Assembly (NCBI GenBank): GCA_027533395.1
Contig: JAPZUF010000011.1
Location: forward strand, 80,536 to 144,535
Source: Cyclobacteriaceae bacterium
GTDB lineage: Bacteria > Bacteroidota > Bacteroidia > Cytophagales > Cyclobacteriaceae
Direction: 5' to 3'
Length of the DNA: 64,000 bases
Numbering within the stretch: the first letter of the stretch is position 1; every line of letters begins with the position of its first letter. Both the position numbers and the translations under genes were made by a program. Below the pieces are notes generated by a model. It had not been told where the DNA came from. It worked only from the letters and a program-made list of their open reading frames with translations, and did no database searches. Of the stretch, positions 7,846 through 16,378 are shown one piece after another.

Positions 7846-9339
7846 TTAATTAATGGTTGGTTGTGTGTAATAAATCCTAAGTTTCAAAGCTTGTTTATTA
7901 AAAACAACCCGATTGAAACTTTTAGCAGCATAAGGGTCTGATGGATACAAAATAAATTTCTTAAATCTGGTTTTCTCTACACCGTCAGCATTAAATTCTC
8001 TTCGTGCCAACTCTTGAAAAAACAAAGTGAAATAACCAAGGTAACGTTCGTCATCTTCAACGTAGGTAAGTCGCCCTAGGTCGCGTTGTGTATCTGCCAT
8101 GGGAGAAAAAACACTACCTATACTGATGGTAGATGTAGACAACCCTTGCAAACCATTGGTTAAGGTTAGTCCGTTATTGGCATATAAAATTAAGTCGATG
8201 GAATCTTGAACTCTTTGTTGAGGTTTGTCGGTAGAAGCAAACTGCTTTAATCGGTTGTTGTCATTTAAAACCTGCACAAATAAACTTTGAGGCACAGGAA
8301 AATCGCTCGGATCATCTATCTCATCAATAGAAATTTCTGCTGAGTTGATGACTAAATTTTCAATTGTATCTGCGAATTCAAAAAACTTTGATAAATCGAT
8401 ATCAAACTTAGTCGATATTAAACCTCCATTTTGGATGTATCTTTTGTTTGGATTAGGTGGGATAAAGTCTATGTATTTATTTGTTAAACCACTCACACCA
8501 GAACCACTTCGGTCGTATTGATAGTGTGAAGTATTAATACCAGAAGTTACAGGATAATCAAAAAACAATGAGTCCACAGTAGGTGTGTGATAATGCAAGC
8601 GCACTTTGGTATTTGTACCAACAGACAAGCCTAATGCTTGTTGGTTGTTTGTTCCTGGTACGATGGCAATTCCTTTAAATAATTTTGTGAATATTCTAAA
8701 ATCTTTAAAATCAGGCGAACTAGCATCCCAATTATTAAACAAATCCAAACCAAAGTCATCAGCAAGTTTAATTTCCAGAGTAACAATTGTATCTGCTGAT
8801 GAAAAATTAATTAAAGTATCGAAGCTTTCCGGACTTATAGAAAGTTCTCCTTCACCTATAGGTGTTGGATCATAATTAACAGATGAGAAGTTGTAATAGT
8901 CATTACTACCTCTAAAAGTCAAATCTTCAGTAAGTCTATGAATTTTAAATTGCTCTACTGTTTCTGTAGCAGCTCCAAAATGGTAATAATCAAAATTGAT
9001 GATGAAACTCACCGAATCGAAAACGGCATCTGCTTCTTTAGCTTTAGATGTAGAAATAGGCAAGTATTGAGTGTAAGCTTCTGCATATACCTGACCGAAA
9101 GCTGGGTCAGTAAATTTACCCACTAACATACGTCTAATCGGATCGCTGATGTAGTTAGAAGTACGCAAAGAGTCGAACAAAATAACAGACGACTCCAGCG
9201 GTATTTCTATAAATGATGTTTTAAACTTTCTATTTTCATTGCGGAAACCAGCAATGTTGTCTTCATCCAGACAAGAAACAAAAAGCACTGCCGCAGCCAC
9301 AACCAGACTGCCGGCTATTCGCTTAGCCCACAAGTTCAT
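7846..9339 (-). CDS. DUF4270 family outer-membrane-type lipoprotein
   Basis: With the ATG at 9337-9339 the product is 497 residues and begins with a lipoprotein signal: MNLWAKRIAG, a hydrophobic core, then LFVSC as lipobox with Cys at about residue 24. The remainder is beta-rich, with segments such as IPLESSVILFDSLRTSNY, LLVGKFTDPAFG-like text near residue 63 and KLRIYYTQP at the end, as in the DUF4270 family of Bacteroidota. I rejected the longer start at 9393 because it would place 18 polar residues before the signal peptide. The start overlaps the upstream half-GlgA gene by 17 bases. The family has no proven function, but the pairing with glmS and half-GlgA is a recurring arrangement in this phylum. 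Confidence 0.88.
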   Translation of the reverse strand: MNLWAKRIAGSLVVAAAVLFVSCLDEDNIAGFRNENRKFKTSFIEIPLESSVILFDSLRTSNYISDPIRRMLVGKFTDPAFGQVYAEAYTQYLPISTSKAKEADAVFDSVSFIINFDYYHFGAATETVEQFKIHRLTEDLTFRGSNDYYNFSSVNYDPTPIGEGELSISPESFDTLINFSSADTIVTLEIKLADDFGLDLFNNWDASSPDFKDFRIFTKLFKGIAIVPGTNNQQALGLSVGTNTKVRLHYHTPTVDSLFFDYPVTSGINTSHYQYDRSGSGVSGLTNKYIDFIPPNPNKRYIQNGGLISTKFDIDLSKFFEFADTIENLVINSAEISIDEIDDPSDFPVPQSLFVQVLNDNNRLKQFASTDKPQQRVQDSIDLILYANNGLTLTNGLQGLSTSTISIGSVFSPMADTQRDLGRLTYVEDDERYLGYFTLFFQELARREFNADGVEKTRFKKFILYPSDPYAAKSFNRVVFNKQALKLRIYYTQPTIN

Positions 9340-10126
9340 TATATAAATTATAGTACGATTCTGTGTAATCTGAGTCTTTACCAATTGTGTCAAATTTTTT
9401 CTGCTTCATCGTTTTGAAGAGGCTATCCAACTTTTTGTTTTCGCCTGCTACAATAACAGCATCAGAAAACTCCATTCCCATTTTAATAAAACCTTCGTAA
9501 TCGGCAGTTTTTAATGAGCCTAACATTTTATCTTCTATGTCAAGCATTTTTACTTTGTCCATAATGTCTTCATTAAATTTATGAGAGAAGTGATTATCAT
9601 AAATTGTGAAAACACTTTTTGTATTTTTGAATAAGGGATCATTCTTATAAGTTGTTTTTAAATACAACGGAATAAAACTTGTTATCCAATCGTTGCAATG
9701 TACAATGTCTGGCGACCAACCCAATTTCTTCACAGTTTCTATTGCACCTTTACAAAAGAATATAGCACGCTCATCATTATCAGCATAAAAACGATTTTCC
9801 TTATCGTGAAATACAGATTTTCTGTGGAAATAATCTTCATTATCAATAAAGTAAACTTGCAATTTTGCATTTGGGATAGAAGCAACTTTAATAATCAAAG
9901 GTTTTTCTTCTTCCCCTACCGGAATATTGATACCAGACAAACGCACTACTTCGTGCAATCTGTTCTTTCTTTCATTAATGATTCCAAAACGGGGAACCAA
10001 AATCCGTATTTCCATTCCCTTCTCCTGCATAGCCTGCGGTAATTTTCTTACAAAATCGGCTACCTCCGAAGTTTGCAAGAAAGGATTGATTTCGCTGGCC
10101 ACATAAAGGATTCTATACTTCGACAT
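9323..10126 (-). CDS. GlgA-like half protein (starch synthase catalytic domain only)
   Basis: These 267 residues match only the N-terminal half (GT5 'starch synthase catalytic domain') of glycogen synthase, which is normally about 480 residues with two Rossmann domains. The opening YRILYVASEINPF aligns with the GlgA start, and DIVHCNDWITSFIPLYLK matches the D-(I/V)-(V/I)-H-x-(N/H)-D-W motif. Two things argue against normal glycogen synthase activity: the C-terminal nucleotide-binding domain is absent, and the ADP-glucose-binding K-T-G-G-L motif is replaced by Q-T-S-E-V near residue 19. Proteins of this kind are often annotated 'glycogen/starch synthase' in Bacteroidota and precede DUF4270 and glmS. 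A regulatory or sugar-binding role is inference. A promoter lies 46-76 bases upstream. Confidence 0.82.
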   Translation of the reverse strand: MSKYRILYVASEINPFLQTSEVADFVRKLPQAMQEKGMEIRILVPRFGIINERKNRLHEVVRLSGINIPVGEEEKPLIIKVASIPNAKLQVYFIDNEDYFHRKSVFHDKENRFYADNDERAIFFCKGAIETVKKLGWSPDIVHCNDWITSFIPLYLKTTYKNDPLFKNTKSVFTIYDNHFSHKFNEDIMDKVKMLDIEDKMLGSLKTADYEGFIKMGMEFSDAVIVAGENKKLDSLFKTMKQKKFDTIGKDSDYTESYYNLYNELVG

Positions 10127-10171
10127 ACTACACGGATTATATAAACAATTTTTTAAACGGAAAAAACGCTA

Positions 10172-10202
10172 CAAAAGTACAAAAAAAGCCCCCCGCATTC
10201 AA
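10172..10202 (-). promoter_or_regulatory. Promoter of the half-GlgA/DUF4270/glmS operon
   Basis: On the minus strand a TTG (10200-10202) is followed after 20 bases by TACTTTTG (10172-10179). This matches the Bacteroidota pattern of a -33 TTG and a -7 TAnnTTTG box about 20 bases apart. The predicted transcript starts near 10165, about 40 bases before the half-GlgA ATG. Confidence 0.55.
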
Positions 10203-10221
10203 CAATGGATTTGAATAAGCC

Positions 10222-10229
10222 TATATTTG
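10222..10229 (+). promoter_or_regulatory. Possible -7 box for the panC transcript
   Basis: TATATTTG matches the TAnnTTTG -7 consensus and ends 21 bases before the panC ATG, giving a leader of roughly 15 bases. No TTG is found at the expected -33 distance, so the support is partial. It lies back to back with the minus-strand promoter at 10172-10202. Confidence 0.4.
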
Positions 10230-10250
10230 CGGCCTTAAATTCCTTTTCCT

Positions 10251-11093
10251 ATGGATATTTTCCGCGAAATAAAGACCCTGAAGGCCTTTTTACGGAAAAA
10301 AAAACTTGCACAAATCCCCATAGGATTTGTGCCAACCATGGGCGCTTTGCATGCTGGGCATCTTTCACTTTTGGCAGCTTCTCAAAAACAAGGTCTTTTT
10401 ACGGTTTGTTCCATATTCGTAAATCCTGCTCAATTCAATAATGCTTCGGATTTATTAAACTATCCCCGAACAGAAAATAGAGACGTTGAACTATTAGAAA
10501 AGATTGGTTGTGATGTTCTTTTCATCCCTTCTGCTGAAGAAATTTATCAGCAAAAACCTGGCTTGAACTTTTCCTTTCCGGGATTAGACAATGTGATGGA
10601 AGGCGCTTTCAGACCAGGACATTTCAGCGGAGTAGCCTTAGTAGTTGCCAAATTGTTTCACATCGTAGAGCCTGATCATGCTTTTTTTGGTCAAAAAGAT
10701 TGGCAGCAGTTCACCATAATCAGACAGTTGGTAGATGATTTAAACTTTAATCTTACCCTTCATGCTGTGCCTACCATGCGCGAAGAAAATGGTTTGGCTA
10801 TGTCATCGCGCAACGAACGCTTATCTCCGGAAAATAAAATTAAAGCTTTGGTATTTTTCCAAACTTTAAAATTAGCGGAAGCTGAATTGTTGAATGGAAA
10901 AACGATGGTAGAAATATTGCCCAAATTGAAAACATTTGCAGAAAATGATCAAGATATAAAAATCGAATACCTTACACTGGCGAACCGCTACACCTTGGAA
11001 AGCGTTAATACCATCAAAGAAAAAAATCATCTTGTACTCTGCATCGCTGGTTTTGTTGGCGAAGTGAGATTAATAGACAACATTCTTATCTGA
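10251..11093 (+). CDS. panC: Pantoate-beta-alanine ligase
   Basis: This 280-residue cytoplasmic enzyme joins pantoate and beta-alanine using ATP, the last step of pantothenate (vitamin B5, CoA precursor) synthesis. Motifs in order: [16 protein letters not shown] (about 25-40, the HIGH-like ATP site), [10 protein letters not shown] (about 60-70), [17 protein letters not shown] (about 121-137), [10 protein letters not shown] (about 149-158, K-D-W) and [10 protein letters not shown] (about 187-196, the second ATP-site motif). Length and motif order are canonical. panD follows after 4 bases, so the beta-alanine supplier and user are co-transcribed. Confidence 0.98.
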   Translation: MDIFREIKTLKAFLRKKKLAQIPIGFVPTMGALHAGHLSLLAASQKQGLFTVCSIFVNPAQFNNASDLLNYPRTENRDVELLEKIGCDVLFIPSAEEIYQQKPGLNFSFPGLDNVMEGAFRPGHFSGVALVVAKLFHIVEPDHAFFGQKDWQQFTIIRQLVDDLNFNLTLHAVPTMREENGLAMSSRNERLSPENKIKALVFFQTLKLAEAELLNGKTMVEILPKLKTFAENDQDIKIEYLTLANRYTLESVNTIKEKNHLVLCIAGFVGEVRLIDNILI

Positions 11094-11097
11094 TTGC

Positions 11098-11448
11098 ATG
11101 ATTATAGAAGTTTTAAAATCTAAAATACATCGCGTAAAACTTACGCAGGCTGAGTTGCATTATGTTGGCAGCATCACTATCGATGAAGCCTTAATGGAAG
11201 CCGCTAATTTTATCGAAGGCGAAAAAGTAACTGTTGTTAATGTTAACAATGGTGAAAGATTAGAAACTTATGTGATTAAAGGAGAAAGAAACAGCGGATC
11301 AATCTGTTTAAATGGACCAGCAGCGCGAAGAGCTGCTGTTGGAGATATGCTGATTATTTTTTCATTTGCCCAAATGGATTTCGAAAAAGCTAAAAGCTTT
11401 AAGCCATGGTTGGTTTTTCCAACACCAGATAATAAATTACCTCAATGA
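11098..11448 (+). CDS. panD: Aspartate 1-decarboxylase (pyruvoyl enzyme)
   Basis: This 116-residue enzyme makes beta-alanine from aspartate for PanC. Self-cleavage between Gly24 and Ser25 (HYVGSITID) creates the pyruvoyl cofactor. Other conserved parts are Lys9 and Arg12 in [21 protein letters not shown] (Asn and Arg around the active site) and the [11 protein letters not shown] turn near residue 74. The start is 4 bases after the panC stop, and the stop overlaps the next start, indicating one operon with coupled translation. Confidence 0.98.
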   Translation: MIIEVLKSKIHRVKLTQAELHYVGSITIDEALMEAANFIEGEKVTVVNVNNGERLETYVIKGERNSGSICLNGPAARRAAVGDMLIIFSFAQMDFEKAKSFKPWLVFPTPDNKLPQ

Positions 11449-12464
11449 TGAAAAAATGGAAGTCGGCTCTTCAGTATGTTTTAATGCTGGCTGCCACCAT
11501 TTTTCTTGTTTGGTTTTCATTCAATAGTCTGGTAGTTCCCAACTCTAATAACAGCTGGGCAGACAAAATCAATTATCTGCAAAAAACCTGGCAACAGGCA
11601 GATATGTTTTGGCTTTGGTTGATGGCAGGAATTGCTATGGTTAGTCATTTGTTGCGTGCCCATAGATGGAAAATGTTGTTAACAGCCAGTGGAAATCGTG
11701 TTAACTTAATTTCTTCCTTTCTTTCTTTAATGATTGGTTATTTAGTTAACCTCGTAGTACCTCGCGGTGGCGAAGTAAGTCGCTGTTTAAATCTTTTAAA
11801 ACTTCATAAAACACCAGTAGAAACATCATTAGGCACCGTAGTGGTAGAACGCATTGCCGATGTTATCTTTCTACTCATCATTATTGCCTTGGCTTTTTTT
11901 ATGCAGGCTGAAATGCTTTTTGATTTCATGCAAACATTACCGATTGATACAAACGGAACAAGCAAAAAGATTATTTTTTTATTGATACTTAGCATCTCAG
12001 GCCTTTTACTGTTTTATATATTTTGGCGTTGGCTCCAATCTCGCCCGGCCTTGTATGCAAAATGGAAAAAACTTTTAGGCGGTTTTCAAGAGGGTTTGCA
12101 ATCTGTTATTAAGCTAAAAAGTAAAGGATGGTTTTTGTTTCATTCTATTGCTATTTGGGTCTTATACTTTGTTATGACTTATTGTGTTTTACAAGCTTTT
12201 GAGAGCACACAAAATTTAGGCACGGGTGCCATACTCAGTGTTTTTGCTCTAGGTTCAATTGCTATGGCTTTGCCTTTGCCCGGAGGCGCTGGGGCTTACC
12301 ACACATTGGTGCCTGCCGGCATTACATTTTTGTATCAAATTCCTCCAGCCGATGCCATCGCCTTTGTGTTTATTTTTTATGCTTGGCAAACATTAATTAT
12401 GATTGTTGGAGGTGCAAGCTCTATGCTGGTTTCATCATTGATAGCATCAACAAAATCAAAATAA
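11445..12464 (+). CDS. Lysylphosphatidylglycerol synthase TM-region / UPF0104-type flippase-like protein
   Basis: This 339-residue polytopic protein has about eight membrane segments. It carries [11 protein letters not shown] near residue 68 and [18 protein letters not shown] near residue 105, the signature of the PF03706 family (the N-terminal half of MprF and AglD-like proteins). [17 protein letters not shown] near residue 278 is the second conserved loop. Members act as lipid or glycolipid translocases or as parts of glycosyl transfer systems in the inner membrane; the substrate cannot be told here. It overlaps panD by 4 bases (ATGATGA), so it is translationally coupled although functionally unrelated to pantothenate. 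The two adjacent ATGs (11445, 11448) cannot be separated. Confidence 0.87.
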   Translation: MMKKWKSALQYVLMLAATIFLVWFSFNSLVVPNSNNSWADKINYLQKTWQQADMFWLWLMAGIAMVSHLLRAHRWKMLLTASGNRVNLISSFLSLMIGYLVNLVVPRGGEVSRCLNLLKLHKTPVETSLGTVVVERIADVIFLLIIIALAFFMQAEMLFDFMQTLPIDTNGTSKKIIFLLILSISGLLLFYIFWRWLQSRPALYAKWKKLLGGFQEGLQSVIKLKSKGWFLFHSIAIWVLYFVMTYCVLQAFESTQNLGTGAILSVFALGSIAMALPLPGGAGAYHTLVPAGITFLYQIPPADAIAFVFIFYAWQTLIMIVGGASSMLVSSLIASTKSK

Positions 12465-12544
12465 AATTGCTGTCTTTTTGTCACAAAGAATTTTTTGGAG
12501 CGTTGATTGTTTTGTGAGAGATTTACATAAAATAAATTGAAATT

Positions 12545-13246
12545 ATGGGAGCATTAATAATTGGTCTTTTCTTTATGGCCATTGGTTGGATGGTGAGCAG
12601 TCGTTTGAAAAGTAAGTTTCAGGAATACTCACAAATTCAGTTAACTAAAAATTTAACCGGTGCTGAAATAGCCAGGTTAATGTTAACAGACAGTGGCATC
12701 CACGATGTAAAGGTGATTTGTGTTGAGGGACAACTAACAGACCATTACAACCCGATGGACAAAACTGTAAACTTAAGCCAGGAAGTATATCACGGCAGAA
12801 ACGCAGCTGCAACAGCAGTGGCTGCCCACGAATGCGGACATGCTGTGCAACATGCAACGGCTTACAGCTTTTTACAATTGCGTTCGGCTATGGTGCCTAT
12901 CCAAAATGTTAGCGGCCAAATTTTAAATTTTGTGATGATGGGGATGATGTTTGGAGCTTTCTTCGCTCAAAGCATGTTGCCTTGGAAAATGGCTTTGTTG
13001 ATCATCATTGCTTGTTATGGCGTTTTTGCTCTGTTTGCATTAATCACTTTACCGGTAGAATTTGATGCCAGTAAGCGAGCTCTAGCTTGGATTGATGATC
13101 GTGGCATTGTTACCAGACAAGAACATGACATGGCGAAAGATGCTTTAAAATGGGCTGCCATGACTTACGTAGTTGCCGCAATCGGTGCTGTAACAACATT
13201 AGTTTATTATATCATGATGTATTTAGGTGCTAACCGCGATGAATAA
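12545..13246 (+). CDS. Zinc metallopeptidase, YugP-like
   Basis: This 233-residue membrane protein has an N-terminal hydrophobic helix (3-18), a cytosolic region and C-terminal membrane segments (about 120-175 and 205-227). The zinc site is H95-E-C-G-H99 within AAHECGHAVQH, and the probable third ligand is the Glu of LPVEFDASKRA near residue 178. The order TGAEIARLML, VNLSQEVYHGRN and HECGHAVQ matches the PF04298 'zinc-dependent peptidase' family (B. subtilis YugP). The substrate is unknown; a role in membrane-protein quality control is inference. It stands alone between the panC operon and the acyl-CoA dehydrogenase and is closed by a strong terminator. Confidence 0.92.
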   Translation: MGALIIGLFFMAIGWMVSSRLKSKFQEYSQIQLTKNLTGAEIARLMLTDSGIHDVKVICVEGQLTDHYNPMDKTVNLSQEVYHGRNAAATAVAAHECGHAVQHATAYSFLQLRSAMVPIQNVSGQILNFVMMGMMFGAFFAQSMLPWKMALLIIIACYGVFALFALITLPVEFDASKRALAWIDDRGIVTRQEHDMAKDALKWAAMTYVVAAIGAVTTLVYYIMMYLGANRDE

Positions 13247-13268
13247 TCACAACTAGGCATTTAAATCG

Positions 13269-13298
13269 TTTGTAACACAAAATTTGTCAGTATTTTTG
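13269..13298 (+). promoter_or_regulatory. Promoter of the acyl-CoA dehydrogenase gene
   Basis: TTTG at 13269-13272 and TATTTTTG at 13291-13298, with an 18-base gap, match the Bacteroidota -33/-7 pattern. The predicted start falls near 13304, inside the left arm of the terminator hairpin that closes the previous gene, so promoter and terminator overlap. Confidence 0.5.
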
Positions 13299-13300
13299 CG

Positions 13301-13324
13301 GGCTCTGGCGTAAACGCCAGAGCC
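13301..13324 (+). terminator. Strong intrinsic terminator after the zinc peptidase gene
   Basis: A perfect 10-bp G+C-rich stem (ggctctggcg at 13301-13310, cgccagagcc at 13315-13324) with a 4-base loop (taaa) is followed directly by TTTTTC. This is the strongest hairpin in the window. It lies 54 bases after the peptidase stop and 35 bases before the next start. Confidence 0.9.
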
Positions 13325-13359
13325 TTTTTCTTGTTATAGTTTCTATAAAAGACATTTAC

Positions 13360-14499
13360 ATGAACTTTACTTTAAGCGAAGAACAATTAGCCGTACAACA
13401 AGCCGCGCGCGATTATGCGCAAACCGAATTATTACCAGACGTGATTGAAAGAGATACGCATCAGAAATTTCCTGCCGAACAGGTAAAGAAGATGGGCGAG
13501 TTAGGATTTATGGGTATGATGACAGCCCCACAATATGGTGGTGGTGGTATGGATACTATTTCCTATGCCTTAGCCATGGAGGAAATTTCTAAAGTAGATG
13601 CCTCAGCTTCTGTAGTTATGTCTGTTAACAATTCTTTGGTATGTTGGGGATTAGAGAAATTTGGAACCGAAGAACAGAAAGAAAAATATTTAAAACCATT
13701 AGCTTCAGGTAAAATACACGGTGCATTTTGTTTATCAGAACCTGAAGCCGGATCAGATGCAACCAGCCAAAGAACTACAGCCGAAGATAAAGGTGACTAT
13801 TATTTATTAAACGGAACAAAAAACTGGATTACCAATGGTGGTACAGCTTCCGTTTACATAGTGATTGCGCAAACCGATGCAGAGAAAAGACACAAAGGCA
13901 TCAATGCATTAATAGTAGAAAAAGGAATGCCGGGATTTGTGGTTGGAAAGAAAGAAGATAAAATGGGTATTCGAGGTTCTGATACACATTCCTTAATGTT
14001 TACTGATGTAAAAGTACCTAAAGCGAATAGAATCGGTGCAGATGGTTTTGGTTTTACTTTTGCAATGACAACCCTTAACGGTGGTCGTATAGGCATTGCT
14101 GCACAAGCATTGGGAATTGCCAGCGGTGCATACGAGTTAGCAGTAAAATATGCAAAAGAAAGAAAAGCTTTTGGAAAGAAGTTGACCGAACACCAGGCTA
14201 TTCAATTTAAGTTAGCTGACATGGCCACTAAAATTGATGCAGCTCGATTATTATTGTTTCAAGCTGCAATATTAAAAGATGAAGGAAAAGACTTTGTAAA
14301 AGCTGCCTCAATGGCAAAGTTATTTGCTTCGCAAATTGCTCAAGAAGTAACTACTGAAGCTGTACAAATACATGGTGGTTATGGTTATGTTAAAGAATAT
14401 CATGTTGAGCGTTTAATGCGCGATGCTAAAATCACGCAGATATACGAGGGCACAACAGAGATTCAAAAAATGGTAATCTCGAGAGAGATTTTAAAATAA
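13360..14499 (+). CDS. Acyl-CoA dehydrogenase
   Basis: This 379-residue FAD enzyme catalyses the first oxidation of acyl-CoA in beta-oxidation or branched-chain amino acid breakdown. Motifs: AFCLSEPEAGSDA (about 127-139, flavin contact), NGTKNWITNGG (about 152-162), LNGGRIGIAAQALGIA (about 235-250), QIHGGYGYVKEYHVER (about 341-356) and IYEGTTEIQ (about 361-369). Glu363 in the last motif is the probable catalytic base, as in short/medium-chain (butyryl-CoA) dehydrogenases. Length is canonical. It is a single-gene unit between two terminators. The exact chain-length preference cannot be told. Confidence 0.96.
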   Translation: MNFTLSEEQLAVQQAARDYAQTELLPDVIERDTHQKFPAEQVKKMGELGFMGMMTAPQYGGGGMDTISYALAMEEISKVDASASVVMSVNNSLVCWGLEKFGTEEQKEKYLKPLASGKIHGAFCLSEPEAGSDATSQRTTAEDKGDYYLLNGTKNWITNGGTASVYIVIAQTDAEKRHKGINALIVEKGMPGFVVGKKEDKMGIRGSDTHSLMFTDVKVPKANRIGADGFGFTFAMTTLNGGRIGIAAQALGIASGAYELAVKYAKERKAFGKKLTEHQAIQFKLADMATKIDAARLLLFQAAILKDEGKDFVKAASMAKLFASQIAQEVTTEAVQIHGGYGYVKEYHVERLMRDAKITQIYEGTTEIQKMVISREILK

Positions 14500-14522
14500 T
14501 TATATTTATCTACTGAATAAAA

Positions 14523-14540
14523 AGCCTACATAAGTAGGCT
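14523..14540. terminator. Bidirectional terminator
   Basis: A 7-bp perfect stem (agcctac / gtaggct) with loop ATAA is flanked by A-rich sequence on the left and T-rich on the right. It can therefore end both the acyl-CoA dehydrogenase (plus) and the converging DUF6268 gene (minus). Confidence 0.8.
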
Positions 14541-14580
14541 TTTCTTTTCCTAATGAAAAATCAATCTATCGCTAATACAT

Positions 14581-15633
14581 TTAAGGACTAACCAGATTAA
14601 TAGAAAAATTAAAATACAAAGCGTTGCTCAAATCATTCTCCAAACGATAGGCATCGTCTCCAAATCCTCTAAAGCGATCTCCTTCATCAAGGTTGATATT
14701 CCAATCGTATCTGAATCCTGCCTGAAAGGAAACCCATAGAAAATCTTTTAAGGAACGTTCTAACGTAATGCGAGCACGCAACTCACTTCTTCTTAATTCT
14801 GCATTAGCTATACCATTATTTGTTAGCTGGTTGATACGATAAGTTTGTCCTTCTAATTCATATCCAAACATAGCAATGGTACGTGTATTAAATGTTCTTC
14901 GAAGATTGGCTCTTGCTGGAAATATGGCTTCAACTCCCCACTTTCTCGAAGGAAAAGTATAATTGTATAAAATTACAGGTAGATAATTGGCTTCTCCAAT
15001 TCGATATGATCTGGATAAACCAAAACCATACAACAAACGATCGTGTTTTTTCCATCCGTAAACTAACGTTCCGGATATACGTGTGAGGCCGGCATCCTGA
15101 AAGCCTGGTAAAGTATAATCTCCATTTAAATCGGCATTGAAAGAAGTCAATACAAAATTCTTTTCATTCAATGGTTTAAAAATAGTTCCGCTTATACCTA
15201 TTGTTCTTAAACCAGAATTTTCTAAAGCTTGCGCCAATGGGTGAGCGGTTTCGTTTTCAAAATCGTAATGAGTTTCCCAATAGGAAAAACCCAAATTGAC
15301 TAACCAGGATGTTGTGGAAATAACTGGCACATTTGCACCTAATCTTATGCCATGATTCACCCGATTTTTTAAAGTAGTAGAACCGTTTCCTTGTATGTTT
15401 TGAAAAGTAAAATCATACCCTGTTTGAAAATCGTAGCCTACGGAAATCAATTTATTCGGACTTTGATCAAACACTTTAAACGTACAATATCTTTTTGAGC
15501 CATCAGCTAATTCAGCATCGGCATACATACTAAAATCTTCTTCAACTTCTGTTGTATCTGTTTCTTGGGCAAAAGTAGAAACAATAGTAAGGTTTAAAAG
15601 TATCAGCGTGATACCCAGTTTATATCGAAACAT
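14581..15633 (-). CDS. DUF6268 family outer-membrane beta-barrel protein
   Basis: This 350-residue protein has a signal peptide (MFRYKLGITLILLNLTIVST, cleavage likely after FAQ at residue 22). An acidic linker follows, then alternating amphipathic strands throughout (for example LISVGYDFQTGYDFTF, WLVNLGFSYWETHYDF, LLYGFGLSRSYRIG, WVSFQAGFRYDWNIN), ending YFNFSINLVSP as expected for a barrel. The pattern fits the DUF6268 family of Bacteroidota. The function is unknown. It follows the DUF2147 gene after only 4 bases on the same strand, so the two are probably expressed together. Confidence 0.82.
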   Translation of the reverse strand: MFRYKLGITLILLNLTIVSTFAQETDTTEVEEDFSMYADAELADGSKRYCTFKVFDQSPNKLISVGYDFQTGYDFTFQNIQGNGSTTLKNRVNHGIRLGANVPVISTTSWLVNLGFSYWETHYDFENETAHPLAQALENSGLRTIGISGTIFKPLNEKNFVLTSFNADLNGDYTLPGFQDAGLTRISGTLVYGWKKHDRLLYGFGLSRSYRIGEANYLPVILYNYTFPSRKWGVEAIFPARANLRRTFNTRTIAMFGYELEGQTYRINQLTNNGIANAELRRSELRARITLERSLKDFLWVSFQAGFRYDWNINLDEGDRFRGFGDDAYRLENDLSNALYFNFSINLVSP

Positions 15634-15637
15634 TCTT

Positions 15638-16099
15638 TTATTTCTTTTTTAGCATGACTCTTTTCCATGTATCGGTACGGCCGAATAACGTTACACCTAT
15701 ATATCCACGCACATCTAAGGTATTGTCGTCTGTCATGGTTATCGTACAAGAGTAGGTGCTGCCACTTTCGGGGTCGTAGATGGTTCCGTCTTCCCACACT
15801 TTATCTCCGGCATATACAAAGTTTTGTAGCATTTTATAACCAAGCAATGGCTTGGTGCGCATGTTCTCATCCGGATTATTTTTGTCTACTTTCGGTTTGC
15901 CTTCTTCATTGTTGGGTTCACGTAACCAAACTATTTTACCTGTGTATACATCACCAACTTTATCAATTTTTACGCGAGCCTTGCCGCTGCCTGTTTCCCA
16001 AACTCCTGTAAGCATATCAGCAACTGCTGGCTTATCACTTTGCGCAAACAATAAACTTGATTGAATTAAAATTAGAAGAGAAAATATTGATCTAAGCAT
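15638..16099 (-). CDS. Secreted DUF2147 domain protein
   Basis: From the ATG at 16097-16099 the product is 153 residues: a signal peptide (MLRSIFSLLILIQSSLLFAQ) followed by one DUF2147 domain. Family hallmarks are DMLTGVWETGSGKARVKI, YTGKIVWLREPN, LLGYKMLQNFVYAGDKVWEDGTIYDPESGSTYSC and the closing LDVRGYIGVTLFGRTDTWKRV. Members are small periplasmic or secreted beta-barrel proteins of unknown role. An in-frame upstream start at 16174 was rejected because it would bury the signal peptide. No gene is seen between this start and the divergent phosphodiesterase gene (16100-16378), an AT-rich stretch that must hold both promoters. Confidence 0.9.
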   Translation of the reverse strand: MLRSIFSLLILIQSSLLFAQSDKPAVADMLTGVWETGSGKARVKIDKVGDVYTGKIVWLREPNNEEGKPKVDKNNPDENMRTKPLLGYKMLQNFVYAGDKVWEDGTIYDPESGSTYSCTITMTDDNTLDVRGYIGVTLFGRTDTWKRVMLKKK

Positions 16100-16378
16100 A
16101 ACTAAATAGATTAAACTTTTGAATACAATAGTAATACTATCAAATAACCCACCAAAAATCAAAAGGTTCAACAAAACCGCGATAAATAATTAAAATGACT
16201 AACTATATGAGCCTATAAATCAATTAAATGCTAATCGTAGTTAAACAAAAAAGCATGTAAATTTCAATGAATACATTTTTATCTATAGTTGCTTTCAAAG
16301 TGTTGGGTTATCTATCTTTCTTAGGCTTTAAGCAAACTCTCTTTAAAACAGCTTAACTTGTTTCAATATCTATATAAA

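Noticed and set aside
9340..9393. Upstream start for the DUF4270 lipoprotein
   Set aside because: It would put 18 polar residues before a clear lipoprotein signal; the ATG at 9337-9339 gives a normal signal peptide.
9323..10126. Frameshifted full-length glycogen synthase
   Set aside because: No C-terminal GlgA half is found in any frame downstream; the DUF4270 gene follows at once, so it is a genuine half protein.
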